Of a stretch of 64,000 nt of DNA, positions 16,332 to 24,795 are shown piece after piece (the first letter of the stretch is position 1; each line of letters starts with the position of its first letter). The notes under the pieces were generated by a model. The model was given only the letters and a program-made list of their open reading frames with translations, made no database searches and had not been told where the DNA came from. Source of the DNA: Aquabacterium sp. NJ1 (GTDB taxonomy: Bacteria; Pseudomonadota; Gammaproteobacteria; Burkholderiales; Burkholderiaceae_C); the NCBI RefSeq assembly GCF_000768065.1, contig NZ_JRKM01000001.1, forward strand, positions 1,674,001-1,738,000, given 5' to 3'. A program made the position numbers and the translations under genes.

Positions 16332-17252
16332 TCAGCGCCCGGCCATCACCTTGGCCATTTCCTGCTGGGATTGCGCCAGGCCGCTGCCCGGCACCGTCTC
16401 ATTGGCCTGCGCATTGATGCGTGCAAATTGCGCGGCCAGTTGCTCGGGCGCATCCGGCCCCGAGCCGATCAGCACACCATCGGTCAGCGTCACGTGCGAG
16501 GCGGCAAACACCCCCGCTCCCGCACACAGGATGGCGCGCGTGGGCGCCTGCTCGCTGGCCAGGAACAGCAGGCCGGGCGTGACGCTTTCGGGCGTCAGCA
16601 GCTTGAGCACCTCGGGCGGCATGATGTCTTCGGTCATGCGGGTGGCCGCGGTCGGCGCCAGGCAGTTGACGCGCACGTTGTACTTCTCGCCCTCCAGCGC
16701 CAGGGTCTGCATCAGGCCGACCAGGGCCATCTTGGCCGCGCCGTAGTTGGCCTGACCAAAGTTGCCGAACAGGCCCGAGGACGAGGTCGTGAAGATGATG
16801 CGGCCGTAACCCTGCGCCTTCATCGCCTCCCAGACGGCCTTGGTGCCGTAGACGGCGCCCATCAGGTGCACGTCCACCAGCAGGCGGAAGTCGTCGAGCG
16901 ACATCTTCGAAAAACTCTTGTCACGCAGGATGCCGGCGTTGTTCACCAGGATGTCCACCCGGCCCCAGGCCGCCATCGCCTGGTCGACCATGGCCTGCAC
17001 GGCCACGGGGTCGGTGACCGAACCGGTGTTGGCCAGGGCCTCGCCGCCGGCCGCCCGGATCTCGGCCACCACCCGGTCGGCCGCCGATTCACCCGCCGCA
17101 GCGTTGACCGAGCCGTCGCGCGCCGCGCCCAGGTCATTGACCAGCACCTTGGCCCCGCGTGCCGCCAGTTGCAGTGCGTGGCTGCGGCCCAGGCCGCCAC
17201 CGGCGCCCGTCACGATGGCCACACGGCCATCAAATCGAATGTCTGCGCTCAT
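16332..17252 (-). CDS. Short-chain dehydrogenase, (3R)-hydroxyacyl-CoA type
   Basis: 306 residues. The classical SDR motifs are all present: cofactor loop TGAGGGLGRSHALQLA, NNAG (ILVNNAGILRD), the catalytic SSS ... YGAAK (Tyr-x3-Lys), and TRMTEDIM. The N-terminal sequence and the GSVNAAAGESAADRVV insertion closely resemble the dehydrogenase domain of peroxisomal multifunctional enzyme 2 and its bacterial relatives, which oxidise (3R)-hydroxyacyl-CoA. The C-terminal 60 residues extend beyond a minimal SDR. The ATG at 17252 is chosen over a TTG five codons upstream. It is divergent from the PF10118-type gene, with a 16-bp palindrome between them. Confidence 0.88.
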   Translation of the reverse strand: MSADIRFDGRVAIVTGAGGGLGRSHALQLAARGAKVLVNDLGAARDGSVNAAAGESAADRVVAEIRAAGGEALANTGSVTDPVAVQAMVDQAMAAWGRVDILVNNAGILRDKSFSKMSLDDFRLLVDVHLMGAVYGTKAVWEAMKAQGYGRIIFTTSSSGLFGNFGQANYGAAKMALVGLMQTLALEGEKYNVRVNCLAPTAATRMTEDIMPPEVLKLLTPESVTPGLLFLASEQAPTRAILCAGAGVFAASHVTLTDGVLIGSGPDAPEQLAAQFARINAQANETVPGSGLAQSQQEMAKVMAGR

Positions 17253-17388
17253 GTCCGTCAATTCCAAGGTTGCACAACAGAGCCCACATCATGCGCGATG
17301 CACCAGCTGCGTAGAAACCCTGAAATGCGTTCCGTGAGGATTTCGCGATGGCTTCCCGCACTGTCGCCACGGATGCCTTCGTGTCGCC

Positions 17389-17404
17389 TTGACGTATACG
17401 TCAA
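17389..17404. promoter_or_regulatory. Perfect 16-bp palindrome TTGACGTATACGTCAA
   Basis: This fully symmetrical site lies in the 206-bp divergent region, 55 bases upstream of the hydrolase ATG and 137 bases from the dehydrogenase start. Its size and symmetry fit a TetR- or MerR-type operator, of the kind that controls fatty-acid or branched-chain catabolism genes. The regulator is not in this window. Confidence 0.6.
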
Positions 17405-17458
17405 CCACCCACCTTCTTCGTAAACTGGTATCAAACAGTTACCGAGAAGACAACCTCC

Positions 17459-18340
17459 ATGAGCGACTACAAAGACAACGCCCCCGGCGAGATCGTTCCC
17501 CGCGAAAAGCTGGACTTCCAGCTCGATGAAAAGACCCCGCGCTGGTGGTTTGGCGGCAAGGCCTTCCAGACCCGCCTGTTCGATGGCATGCAAGCCGCCT
17601 TCCCGGATGGTGAGCGCTACTTCATCACGAGCGTGCGCGCTTTCCGCGAGCAGATCACCGACCCCAAGATGGCCGAGGACGTGAAGAACTTCATCCGCCA
17701 GGAAGGCCAGCACGGCATTGCCCACACGCACTACAACGACCTGCTGCGCAAGCAGGGTGTGGACGTGGACAAGATCCTGGTGGACGCCAAGGCCCTGTTC
17801 GACAAGTACAACAAGGTCTATTCACGCGAATACAACCTCGCCCTGACCGCGGCCTTCGAACACTTCACGGCCATGATGGCCCAGATGCTGTTCGAGACCA
17901 AGGACGTGATGGCCCCCGCCGACGAGAACGTGCGCGCCATGTGGGCCTGGCACGCCATCGAAGAAATGGAGCACAAGGCCGTGGCCTTCGACGTGATGCA
18001 GCAAGTGGCCAAGGTGGGTTACTTCAAGCGCTGCGCCGCCATGACACACGCGCTGTACAAGGTCGTGGTCGACAGCATGCGCCTGACCAACCTGCTGCTC
18101 AAGGGCGATGGTTTCTCGTTTGGCCAGCGCATGGTGATGTGCGTCAAGGGCGCGTGGTGGCTGTATGGCCCGGGCGGCCTGTTCGCCCGCAACACGCTCA
18201 AGCTGATGGAGTACTACAAGCCCGGCTTCCACCCATGGCAGCACAAGGTCATCCACAGCTACCCCGTGTGGATCAAGACCTACGAGACCACCGGTGACCC
18301 GATGCGTGCCGGCCAGGCGCTATTCAACGCGGCTTACTGA
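17459..18340 (+). CDS. Predicted metal-dependent hydrolase (PF10118 type)
   Basis: 293 residues. The helical protein carries diiron-like clusters: [16 protein letters not shown] (residues about 80-95) and [18 protein letters not shown] (about 160-178), which supply the His/Glu ligands seen in this family. [27 protein letters not shown] is the characteristic N-terminal block. No signal peptide is present. The biochemical reaction is not established; related ferritin-like proteins are oxygen-activating, so oxidation of a hydrophobic substrate is as likely as hydrolysis. Its divergence from a hydroxyacyl-CoA dehydrogenase, with a shared palindrome, suggests a lipid role. Confidence 0.85.
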   Translation: MSDYKDNAPGEIVPREKLDFQLDEKTPRWWFGGKAFQTRLFDGMQAAFPDGERYFITSVRAFREQITDPKMAEDVKNFIRQEGQHGIAHTHYNDLLRKQGVDVDKILVDAKALFDKYNKVYSREYNLALTAAFEHFTAMMAQMLFETKDVMAPADENVRAMWAWHAIEEMEHKAVAFDVMQQVAKVGYFKRCAAMTHALYKVVVDSMRLTNLLLKGDGFSFGQRMVMCVKGAWWLYGPGGLFARNTLKLMEYYKPGFHPWQHKVIHSYPVWIKTYETTGDPMRAGQALFNAAY

Positions 18341-18417
18341 TGATCTGGCCGCGCGCGTGCAATCTGCCACGCCCGCGGCCCATCCATGTGATGCACTAGG
18401 GCGAACCCCGTCTTGCT

Positions 18418-18436
18418 GCGCTGACGCGATCAGCGC
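18418..18436. promoter_or_regulatory. Inverted repeat GCGCTGA-CGCGA-TCAGCGC upstream of sdaA
   Basis: Perfect 7-bp arms flank a 5-base spacer. The core CTGACGCGATCAG recurs with a single difference in the next repeat, 31 bases downstream centre to centre (three helical turns). The pair looks like tandem operators for one dimeric regulator. Confidence 0.55.
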
Positions 18437-18447
18437 CAAGATGGCCT

Positions 18448-18468
18448 CATCCTGACCCGATCAGGATG
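18448..18468. promoter_or_regulatory. Inverted repeat CATCCTGA-CCCGA-TCAGGATG directly before sdaA
   Basis: Perfect 8-bp arms with a 5-base spacer end 10 bases before the sdaA ATG and run into its ribosome site (GGGAG, 18468-18472). It may be a second operator, or an RNA hairpin that hides the ribosome site. The shared core with the repeat at 18418-18436 favours an operator. Confidence 0.55.
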
Positions 18469-18478
18469 GGAGCCCTTC

Positions 18479-19864
18479 ATGGCTGTCTCGGTATTCGATC
18501 TGTTCAAGGTGGGCATCGGCCCATCGAGTTCGCACACGGTGGGCCCCATGCGGGCCGCCAGGCTGTTCGTGATGCGCCTGCAAGCGGCCAGCCTGCTGGA
18601 CGCCACCCATCGCGTGGTGGTGGACCTGTACGGCTCGCTGGGTGCCACCGGCAAAGGCCACGGCAGCGACAAGGCCGTGATGCTGGGCCTGATGGGCCAT
18701 GAGCCCGACACCGTTCCCGTGGATGACATCGCGCAGCTCGTCGCGCAAGTGCATGAACGCCGTGTCATCACGCTGGCCGGCACGCATGAACAGGCTTTCG
18801 ACCCCACACACGACATCTGCTTTCGCTTCAGCGAGACCCTGCCCTTCCACCCCAATGGCATGCGTTTTTCAGCACTGAGTGAAGCCAGGCAGCCCTTGCT
18901 GCAAGGCGTGTACTACTCGGTGGGCGGCGGCTTCGTGCTCAGCCAGGAAGCGGTGGACGACACCACCCGGCAAGCCAGCATCGCACCCGATGCCACCGTG
19001 TTGCCCCTGCCTTTCCACAGCGCAGCGGATCTGCTCGCGCTGACCGCACAGCATGGCATCAGCATGGCCGAACTCATGCGCCGCAACGAACGGCACTGGC
19101 GCAACGATGCCGACATCGACGCGGGCCTCATGCGCATCTGGCAAGCCATGCAGGCCTGCGTGCAAAGAGGTTGCGTGCACACCGGCGTGCTGCCTGGTGG
19201 TTTTCAGGTCACACGCCGTGCACCCGGCCTGTACCAGCGCCTGGCTGCGGTCACCACGCCCACCGACCCGCTGCATGTGATGGACTGGGTCAACCTGTAC
19301 GCGCTCGCGGTCAATGAAGAAAACGCCGCGGGCGGCCGCGTGGTCACGGCGCCCACGAACGGTGCGGCCGGCATCGTGCCGGCGGTGCTGCACTACTACC
19401 GCCACTTCGTGCCCGGCGCCACCGATCAAGGCGTGATGGACTTCCTGCTCACCTCGGCCTCCATCGGCCTGCTGTACAAGGAGAACGCCTCGATCTCGGG
19501 CGCCGAGGTGGGTTGCCAGGGCGAAGTCGGCGTGGCCTGCTCCATGGCCGCGGCGGGCCTGTGCGCCGTGCTGGGCGGCACACCGGCCCAGATCGAGAAC
19601 GCCGCCGAGATCGGCATGGAACACCACCTGGGCCTGACCTGCGACCCGGTGGGCGGCCTGGTCCAGATCCCCTGCATCGAGCGCAATGCCATTGCCGCCG
19701 TCAAGGCCATCAACGCGGCGCGGCTGGCTCTGCATGGTGATGGATCACACCGTGTCAGCCTGGACAAGGTGATCCAGACCATGCGCGAAACCGGTGCCGA
19801 CATGAAGGACAAATACAAGGAGACGGCGCGCGGTGGCCTGGCCGTCAACATCGTGGCGTGTTAA
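18479..19864 (+). CDS. sdaA: L-serine ammonia-lyase, iron-sulfur type
   Basis: 461 residues, single-chain form. It deaminates L-serine to pyruvate and ammonia with a [4Fe-4S] cluster. The N-terminal beta domain begins [22 protein letters not shown], the family hallmark. The C-terminal alpha domain carries [18 protein letters not shown], the cluster cysteines in [28 protein letters not shown], and the end [17 protein letters not shown]. The full length agrees with Escherichia coli SdaA. Two tandem inverted repeats immediately upstream suggest tight transcriptional control, and a MarR gene follows 145 bases downstream with a similar repeat. Confidence 0.97.
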   Translation: MAVSVFDLFKVGIGPSSSHTVGPMRAARLFVMRLQAASLLDATHRVVVDLYGSLGATGKGHGSDKAVMLGLMGHEPDTVPVDDIAQLVAQVHERRVITLAGTHEQAFDPTHDICFRFSETLPFHPNGMRFSALSEARQPLLQGVYYSVGGGFVLSQEAVDDTTRQASIAPDATVLPLPFHSAADLLALTAQHGISMAELMRRNERHWRNDADIDAGLMRIWQAMQACVQRGCVHTGVLPGGFQVTRRAPGLYQRLAAVTTPTDPLHVMDWVNLYALAVNEENAAGGRVVTAPTNGAAGIVPAVLHYYRHFVPGATDQGVMDFLLTSASIGLLYKENASISGAEVGCQGEVGVACSMAAAGLCAVLGGTPAQIENAAEIGMEHHLGLTCDPVGGLVQIPCIERNAIAAVKAINAARLALHGDGSHRVSLDKVIQTMRETGADMKDKYKETARGGLAVNIVAC

Positions 19865-19898
19865 ATCAAGCACCAGGCAGTCGCCACAGAAAATGCGC

Positions 19899-19913
19899 CC
19901 TGAGTTCGTCAGG
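19899..19913. promoter_or_regulatory. Inverted repeat CCTGA-GTTCG-TCAGG upstream of marR-type gene
   Basis: Perfect 5-bp arms with the same 5-base spacing and the same CTGA/TCAG half-sites as the two repeats before sdaA. It lies 97 bases upstream of the MarR ATG; a TACAAT at 19972-19977 is a possible -10. One regulator acting at all three sites is an inference. Confidence 0.4.
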
Positions 19914-20009
19914 ATGTCATGCACTCGCCCTGTGTGACCTTGGTCCTGCACACGAAGGGGATCGGGCTCCCTACAATGGCGCCAGCACAGCGATCCATCA
20001 AGAACAACA

Positions 20010-20480
20010 ATGAGCGACTCGGACCTCTTCGTAGCCCACGTGCCCGGCATCCAGTACGGTGTGCTGGACTCCCTGATGGGTTATGCCATTCGACGTGCCC
20101 AGATCAGGACGTACGAAAACTTCATCGCTGCACTCGAACCCTGGGGCATCACGCCGCCACGCTTTTCGGCCATGGTGATCGTGTCGCTCAACCCGGGCCT
20201 CAAGCTCACGCAACTGGCCAAGATCATGGGCATCGCGCGCTCTGGCGCCGTCATCCTGGTGGATGCCTTGGAAGAGCTCGGCTACATGCAGCGCCTGCCC
20301 GCACCTGAAGACCGCCGCGCCTTCAGCCTGGCCTTGACCGACAAGGGCAAGGCCGACCTGGTCCAGATCACACACGCGGTCCAGACGCAGGATCAGCAGG
20401 TCACGCAAACACTGAGCGCCACGGAGCAAACCGAATTGCACCGCCTGCTGCTCAAGCTGTGCGACATCCCTCCGGCCTGA
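20010..20480 (+). CDS. MarR-family transcriptional regulator
   Basis: 156 residues. The winged helix-turn-helix is clear: PPRFSAMVIVSLNPGLKLTQLAKIMGIARSG, then LVDALEELGYMQRLPAPEDRRAFSLALTDKG, which contains the DRR wing motif. Long helices at both ends form the dimer domain. Effector and targets are unknown. It follows sdaA on the same strand, and its own upstream region has a CCTGA-N5-TCAGG site like those before sdaA. It is convergent with the tandem acyl-CoA dehydrogenase gene, from which it is separated by a terminator-like hairpin. Confidence 0.92.
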   Translation: MSDSDLFVAHVPGIQYGVLDSLMGYAIRRAQIRTYENFIAALEPWGITPPRFSAMVIVSLNPGLKLTQLAKIMGIARSGAVILVDALEELGYMQRLPAPEDRRAFSLALTDKGKADLVQITHAVQTQDQQVTQTLSATEQTELHRLLLKLCDIPPA

Positions 20481-20489
20481 AGCAGGCTT

Positions 20490-20510
20490 GAAGCCCCACG
20501 ACGGGGCTTC
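20490..20510. terminator. Hairpin GAAGCCCC-N5-GGGGCTTC between convergent genes
   Basis: A perfect 8-bp GC-rich stem with a 5-base loop fills the 33-bp gap between the ends of the marR-type gene and the acyl-CoA dehydrogenase gene. No strong T tract follows on either strand, so termination efficiency is uncertain. It could act in both directions. Confidence 0.6.
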
Positions 20511-20513
20511 GCT

Positions 20514-23114
20514 TCAGACCCGCTCCAGCAGCCACTGACTGCGCCATGCGGCCCCGCCCAACAGGCACTGCAACTGCCGGGCGTCCTTCATGCGCTGAGC
20601 CTGCGGGCAAGCACTGGCGTAGCCCTGTGCGCCCATGATCTGCACCCCGTCCACCGTCAAAGCCGCGGCCTGGCGGCCCACGTGCAGCGCGTTGTACAGT
20701 GCCTCCTGGCCGGGGCTGCCGCCCGAGAGCGCAGCCCACAAGAGGCCCTGCATGCTGCTGAGGCGCTCCTGCATGCCTGACAGGATGCGGCGCACCTCGC
20801 CCCAGCCCAGCAGGCTGCCACCACCCTGTTGCCGCGACGCGGCCTGCTCGATGGCGTCGCGCAAACTGGCACGAGACAGGCCGCACTGCATGGCCATCAC
20901 CGCCGGTGCCAACTCGGCCGACAAGCGCCTGAACAGGCTGGCGCCCTGCCCGCCCAGCACCGTGCAAGGCACGCCACCAAACTCGACATCGTTGATGCCG
21001 GCGTTCGGCAGCCCCAGCGTGCGGAGGGGTTCGCCACGGATGACGGCCGGATGGGTCAGGTCCACCACGGCCAGTTGCATGCCTTGATCGCGCCCCTGCA
21101 CCGGCAACACCGCCCAACGCGCGTGCGTGCCCAGCAGCAGCATGTCGACCTGGCCACGCAGATAACCTTGTGCGTCCACCGCCGGCCAGAGTTGGTCGTG
21201 GATGTCGTGGCAGGCCGGCCAGGCCAGCCATTCACTCGACAGGTCCTGCATCAGCGACTGTTCATCCAGCGAAGGCTGTGCGGCGTTCAAAGCCAGATGG
21301 GCTGCGGCGCTGCCGTACACCGCCGCAGCCGCGCTCGCGTCCACGCCTGACAAGGCTTCCAGCACACGGCACAGCGATCCCACCGGTTGCCCTTGTGCGC
21401 CCCATTCGCGGTCACCACACAGGTTGGCCCAACCCAGGCCGTGCATATGGTCCAGCGCGGCCACGCCCGGCAAGGCGGGCAATTGCTCGTCGGCAAAGCG
21501 CTGGGCCACTTCCAGCCAATCGTTGCACGGGGCGTGCGGCCAGCGCATGGCCGGCTCCGCCAGTCCCCAGACCTCGGACTCGCGCACGAACACACGCACG
21601 CTCGGGTCCTGGCGCACACGGCACTTGAACAGGTTCACGCGGTTGAGCTGATCGGTGCCTTCATACAGTTGCAGCACCTTGGCATCGCGCAGGCGCTTCT
21701 CGATGCCCAGCTCATGGCGCAGGCCATCGGCCCCGGTCAGGTCCAGCGCGAGGTTGGCGTTGGTCATCGCGAACTCGCTGCCGGCGAACTTGGCCATCGA
21801 GGCCAGGCCCGAGATCAGGTTCTGCCACTCGCGCGGCTGGGCATCCAGAAAGCGCTGCTGGAACCACTGCGTCGCATCGGGCGATTGCAACACGCGCCGC
21901 GCCGCAAAGCGCCACACGCTCGCTGGCGCCAGCTTGTCGGCCCAGTACAGCGGCCTGAAAAACATCATGCGGAACAAGCCGCCCATGCCATTGGCCAGGG
22001 CCGACTCCAGGTAAGCCTGGCGCGCCAGCGAGGCGTTCTTGCTCATCTCGGCCAGTGTGGCCTGTGCCCATTGCTGCTCGATCAGGCGGCCAGCGGGCAG
22101 CACCTTGCGCGCCGCGTAATCACGCGCTGCTTCACAGGCGCCCCGCGCCGTGCCCGCCGCAAAAGCGCCCACGCCTGCACGCGTGCAAGACAAGACGTAG
22201 TCCAGCAAGGTCTGCGCGATATCGCGGTAAGCCCGCTTGAGCCCCTTGGCACGATGGCGGTCGATGGCCACACCGGCAGCGGGCACGCGGCATGACTCGA
22301 ACAGCAACTCCGACGCCACACAAGCCTTCTGCCCGACCTTGTCGACCAACTCGCCAAGCCGCACGCCAGGTGAATCGGCCCGCACGGCCAGCACCACCAT
22401 CGTGTCGGCAGGCTGGCTCAGGTCCTCATACGCGACCACCATGTGCCAGCTCGACACATGGCCATTGGAGATATAGGTCTTGCGGCCCGTCAGCACATAA
22501 CTGCCATCGGGCTGCGCCGTGGCTTGCGTACCGAGTTGGGCCTGAGGCAGCAACTGGGTGTCGACGGTGTCGGTGCCGGCCAGGGCTTCGTTGAGTGCCA
22601 GGCTGAGCAAGCAAGGCTCACCACGACGCTCGCCCGCACACACGTCACCGAACACGCGGGCGGCCAGGCGCAGGTTCCAGCTGGCCGTCAGCGTGGCCAC
22701 GCCCATGTAGTGCACGCCGATCATGGCCGATACGCCCACGCAGGCCGAGGCCACTTCTTCCAGGAAGGCGTACAGCGACAGGAAGTTCCAGCCCCGGCCG
22801 CCAAACAGGGTGGGCAGCCACAGGGTGAACAGACCCCACTCGCCCGCCAGGCGGATCACATCACGCGGGATGTGCTGGGGGTCGTCCAGGCATTGCCGAT
22901 CGATCTGCAGGGCCATGGGCCGCACGACTTCGGCATTGAAGCGCCGGGCCAGCTCCAAGGCGTCGACCACGTCCTGACGAACCGATGAGGGCAGATCGCT
23001 GACCGCAGCCAGCGCGGCCGACCAGTCGGCCACCGACTCGCGCAGCCGCTCGGCGTCAACCGTGAGGTTGCGTTCCTTGATGGAAGGCAGGAAGGCGTCG
23101 TCCGGATGGGTCAT
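20514..23114 (-). CDS. Tandem acyl-CoA dehydrogenase with a degenerate second module
   Basis: 866 residues, about twice the usual acyl-CoA dehydrogenase length. Residues about 50-500 form a complete module: LPTLFGGRGW, YVLTGRKTYISNG (substrate/FAD region) and LQLYEGTDQLNR, with the catalytic base expected at E485. Residues about 525-866 look like a second module: CGDREWGAQGQPVGSLCRVLEALSG and, at the C-terminus, VQIMGAQGY and RMKDARQLQCLLGG, which aligns with the YEGT region but lacks the catalytic Glu. The first half probably oxidises an acyl-CoA to the enoyl-CoA; the second may serve dimer-like packing or CoA binding. Very-long-chain dehydrogenases also have a long C-terminal extension, so a related arrangement is possible. 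Confidence 0.87.
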   Translation of the reverse strand: MTHPDDAFLPSIKERNLTVDAERLRESVADWSAALAAVSDLPSSVRQDVVDALELARRFNAEVVRPMALQIDRQCLDDPQHIPRDVIRLAGEWGLFTLWLPTLFGGRGWNFLSLYAFLEEVASACVGVSAMIGVHYMGVATLTASWNLRLAARVFGDVCAGERRGEPCLLSLALNEALAGTDTVDTQLLPQAQLGTQATAQPDGSYVLTGRKTYISNGHVSSWHMVVAYEDLSQPADTMVVLAVRADSPGVRLGELVDKVGQKACVASELLFESCRVPAAGVAIDRHRAKGLKRAYRDIAQTLLDYVLSCTRAGVGAFAAGTARGACEAARDYAARKVLPAGRLIEQQWAQATLAEMSKNASLARQAYLESALANGMGGLFRMMFFRPLYWADKLAPASVWRFAARRVLQSPDATQWFQQRFLDAQPREWQNLISGLASMAKFAGSEFAMTNANLALDLTGADGLRHELGIEKRLRDAKVLQLYEGTDQLNRVNLFKCRVRQDPSVRVFVRESEVWGLAEPAMRWPHAPCNDWLEVAQRFADEQLPALPGVAALDHMHGLGWANLCGDREWGAQGQPVGSLCRVLEALSGVDASAAAAVYGSAAAHLALNAAQPSLDEQSLMQDLSSEWLAWPACHDIHDQLWPAVDAQGYLRGQVDMLLLGTHARWAVLPVQGRDQGMQLAVVDLTHPAVIRGEPLRTLGLPNAGINDVEFGGVPCTVLGGQGASLFRRLSAELAPAVMAMQCGLSRASLRDAIEQAASRQQGGGSLLGWGEVRRILSGMQERLSSMQGLLWAALSGGSPGQEALYNALHVGRQAAALTVDGVQIMGAQGYASACPQAQRMKDARQLQCLLGGAAWRSQWLLERV

Positions 23115-23199
23115 TGTTCAACTACGTTCGCGGTTTCAGAAGAGGGCATCACCAGGGTTATGCAGTTTGTCTGCTGACGCCGCCCCCGATACGATCAAA

Positions 23200-23223
23200 G
23201 GTACGAAAAGTACCCATCGGGTA
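23200..23223. promoter_or_regulatory. Overlapping inverted repeats GGTAC-N5-GTACC and TACCC-N3-GGGTA
   Basis: GGTACGAAAAGTACC (23200-23214) and TACCCATCGGGTA (23211-23223) are both perfect and overlap by four bases. They are followed by TATATTTTA. They lie between the divergent acyl-CoA dehydrogenase and PEP-CTERM genes, 86 and 80 bases from the respective starts, and could be operators for either. Confidence 0.4.
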
Positions 23224-23302
23224 TATTTTAGAAACGAATGCCGATCAGCACCGAACGTGCGCCCAGATCGCATCGAAGACAAATTCACCAGGGAGCATGG
23301 CC

Positions 23303-24124
23303 ATGCCAGATCACATCACGCGCAAACGAAACAAAACACCTTGGAAATGGGCTGCCGGCGCAGCCTGGGCTCTGATGGCCTCGGCCGCGATGGCCGATGC
23401 GCCAGCCTTGCAGGTGTTGACGCCCAACGGCAACTGGAACTGGGACGGCGTGCTCGGCATGCAGGACGGCGGCACCAGCACGCTGTCGCTGTCCAGCGAG
23501 CTCTGGTCGATCAAGGCCACCCCTTACGGCACGGCGTCCAACCCCGTCGGGACACCGGGCGGCAGCACCGCCATCAACACACCGGTCATCACGCAGAACA
23601 CCTACAGCGTGGTCAGCGCGCCGGACAATGCCATCTATGAAATCGGCTCGACCGGTGGCGTGACCCTCACGGCCAGCTATGCCAGCGGCTCGCTCACCAT
23701 CACCGACCTGTCCGTCAACTTCGGCACCAGGCTCATTTCCGCCACCTTGATCGGCGGCAACGGCCTGGGGCAGATTCAGAACGTGCCGCTCTGGAACGTG
23801 GACAACATCAGCAGCACCGTGCTGGGCTGCCCGGACAACGGTGGCATGTGCGATGCGGGCGGGCTGAGCGCAGCGCAACAACCCCAACACAGGCTCGACA
23901 CCGTGTTGACCGGCCTGCACCTGACGGCCGAAGGCAACTCGGCATTCAAGCAGGCCATGGGCTGGCAACAGGACATCGCATCGTCCTTTGACTTTGGCAC
24001 CTTGTCGACATCCACGATGTTCCTTTCCGGCCCCGCGCTGCATGCGGTACCGGAGCCTGGCACATGGGCCTTGATGGGCCTGGGCCTGGTCGGCTTGTTT
24101 GGCGCAACACGCCGCCGCGCCTGA
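23303..24124 (+). CDS. PEP-CTERM sorting-domain protein of unknown function
   Basis: 273 residues. It has a signal peptide (basic RKRNK start, WAAGAAWALMASAAMADA) and ends with the PEP-CTERM tag VPEPGTWALMGLGLVGLFGA followed by TRRRA. The body is low in charge and Gly/Ser/Thr-rich, with beta-sheet character (VTLTASYASGSLTITDLSVNFG), as is usual for extracellular matrix proteins of this class. The second ATG (23303) is chosen because GGGAG lies eight bases upstream; a preceding ATG at 23297 is too close to that site. It sits beside the polysaccharide locus, consistent with the known association of exosortase sorting with exopolysaccharide genes. No exosortase is in the window. Confidence 0.88.
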   Translation: MPDHITRKRNKTPWKWAAGAAWALMASAAMADAPALQVLTPNGNWNWDGVLGMQDGGTSTLSLSSELWSIKATPYGTASNPVGTPGGSTAINTPVITQNTYSVVSAPDNAIYEIGSTGGVTLTASYASGSLTITDLSVNFGTRLISATLIGGNGLGQIQNVPLWNVDNISSTVLGCPDNGGMCDAGGLSAAQQPQHRLDTVLTGLHLTAEGNSAFKQAMGWQQDIASSFDFGTLSTSTMFLSGPALHAVPEPGTWALMGLGLVGLFGATRRRA

Positions 24125-24162
24125 AGGCCGCTGGTTGCAGGCTGATCGCCTGGCGACCTGCC

Positions 24163-24759
24163 TCAACCCCGCACGATCGCCATGATCGTGCGCCAGATCA
24201 GCCGCACGTCCATCCACACCGAAGCCTGGTCCACATAGCTGGCAGCCAGGGCCAGCTTGTGCGGCAACACCTCGTGGATGTAGGCCTGCTCGGGGTCGGT
24301 GGCACGCGCCAGCACACTGCTTTCATCGCGGTATTCGATGGAAGCGATGTCGGTGATGCCGGGCCTGACTGACAGCACCTTGTCACGCATGGCCGCCGGG
24401 TAGTGCGCCACATAACGCGGCACCTCGGGGCGCGGCCCCACCAGGCTCATCGAACCCACCCACACGTTGATCAGTTGCGGCAGTTCGTCCAGCTTGCTGC
24501 GGCGCAGGAAGCTGCCAACGCGCGTGATGCGGCTGTCGGCACCCACGGTGATCTGCAAGCCCTGGCCGCCCTGGTCGTGGCACATGGTGCGGAACTTGTG
24601 GATGCGAAACGGCACGCCAAAACGCCCCACCCGCTCTTGCCGGAAGAACACTGGCCCAGGCGAATCCAGCTTGACGGCCAGCGCGATGAGCAGCAACACC
24701 GGTGCCAGCACCAGCAGGCCCAGTGAAGACAGCAGGATGTCGAACAGCCGCTTGCTCAT
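24163..24759 (-). CDS. Polyprenyl-phosphate sugar-1-phosphate transferase (PglC type)
   Basis: 198 residues. It is predicted to start repeat-unit synthesis by moving a sugar-1-phosphate onto undecaprenyl phosphate at the inner membrane. One membrane-embedded helix is seen (LLSSLGLLVLAPVLLLIALAV). The catalytic core includes FRQERVGRFGVPFRIHKFRTM, RRSKLDELPQLINV with its Asp-Glu pair, VGPRPEVPRYV and VRPGITDIASI. The short length fits small monotopic transferases such as PglC. It is last in the minus-strand locus, 36 bases after the aminotransferase gene. Pairing with a DegT-type aminotransferase suggests an amino-sugar as first residue. Confidence 0.93.
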   Translation of the reverse strand: MSKRLFDILLSSLGLLVLAPVLLLIALAVKLDSPGPVFFRQERVGRFGVPFRIHKFRTMCHDQGGQGLQITVGADSRITRVGSFLRRSKLDELPQLINVWVGSMSLVGPRPEVPRYVAHYPAAMRDKVLSVRPGITDIASIEYRDESSVLARATDPEQAYIHEVLPHKLALAASYVDQASVWMDVRLIWRTIMAIVRG

Positions 24760-24795
24760 GTCAGACCGAATAAACCGAACTGCTTGCTTGCCACA

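Noticed and set aside
18448-18468. A rho-independent terminator of the hydrolase gene
   Set aside because: There is no T tract, it is 108 bases from the stop, and it shares its core with a second site upstream, which fits an operator better.
23200-23223. A sigma-54 promoter for the PEP-CTERM gene
   Set aside because: No TGGCAC-N5-TTGC pattern is present in 23115-23302; only the inverted repeats and an AT-rich stretch are seen.
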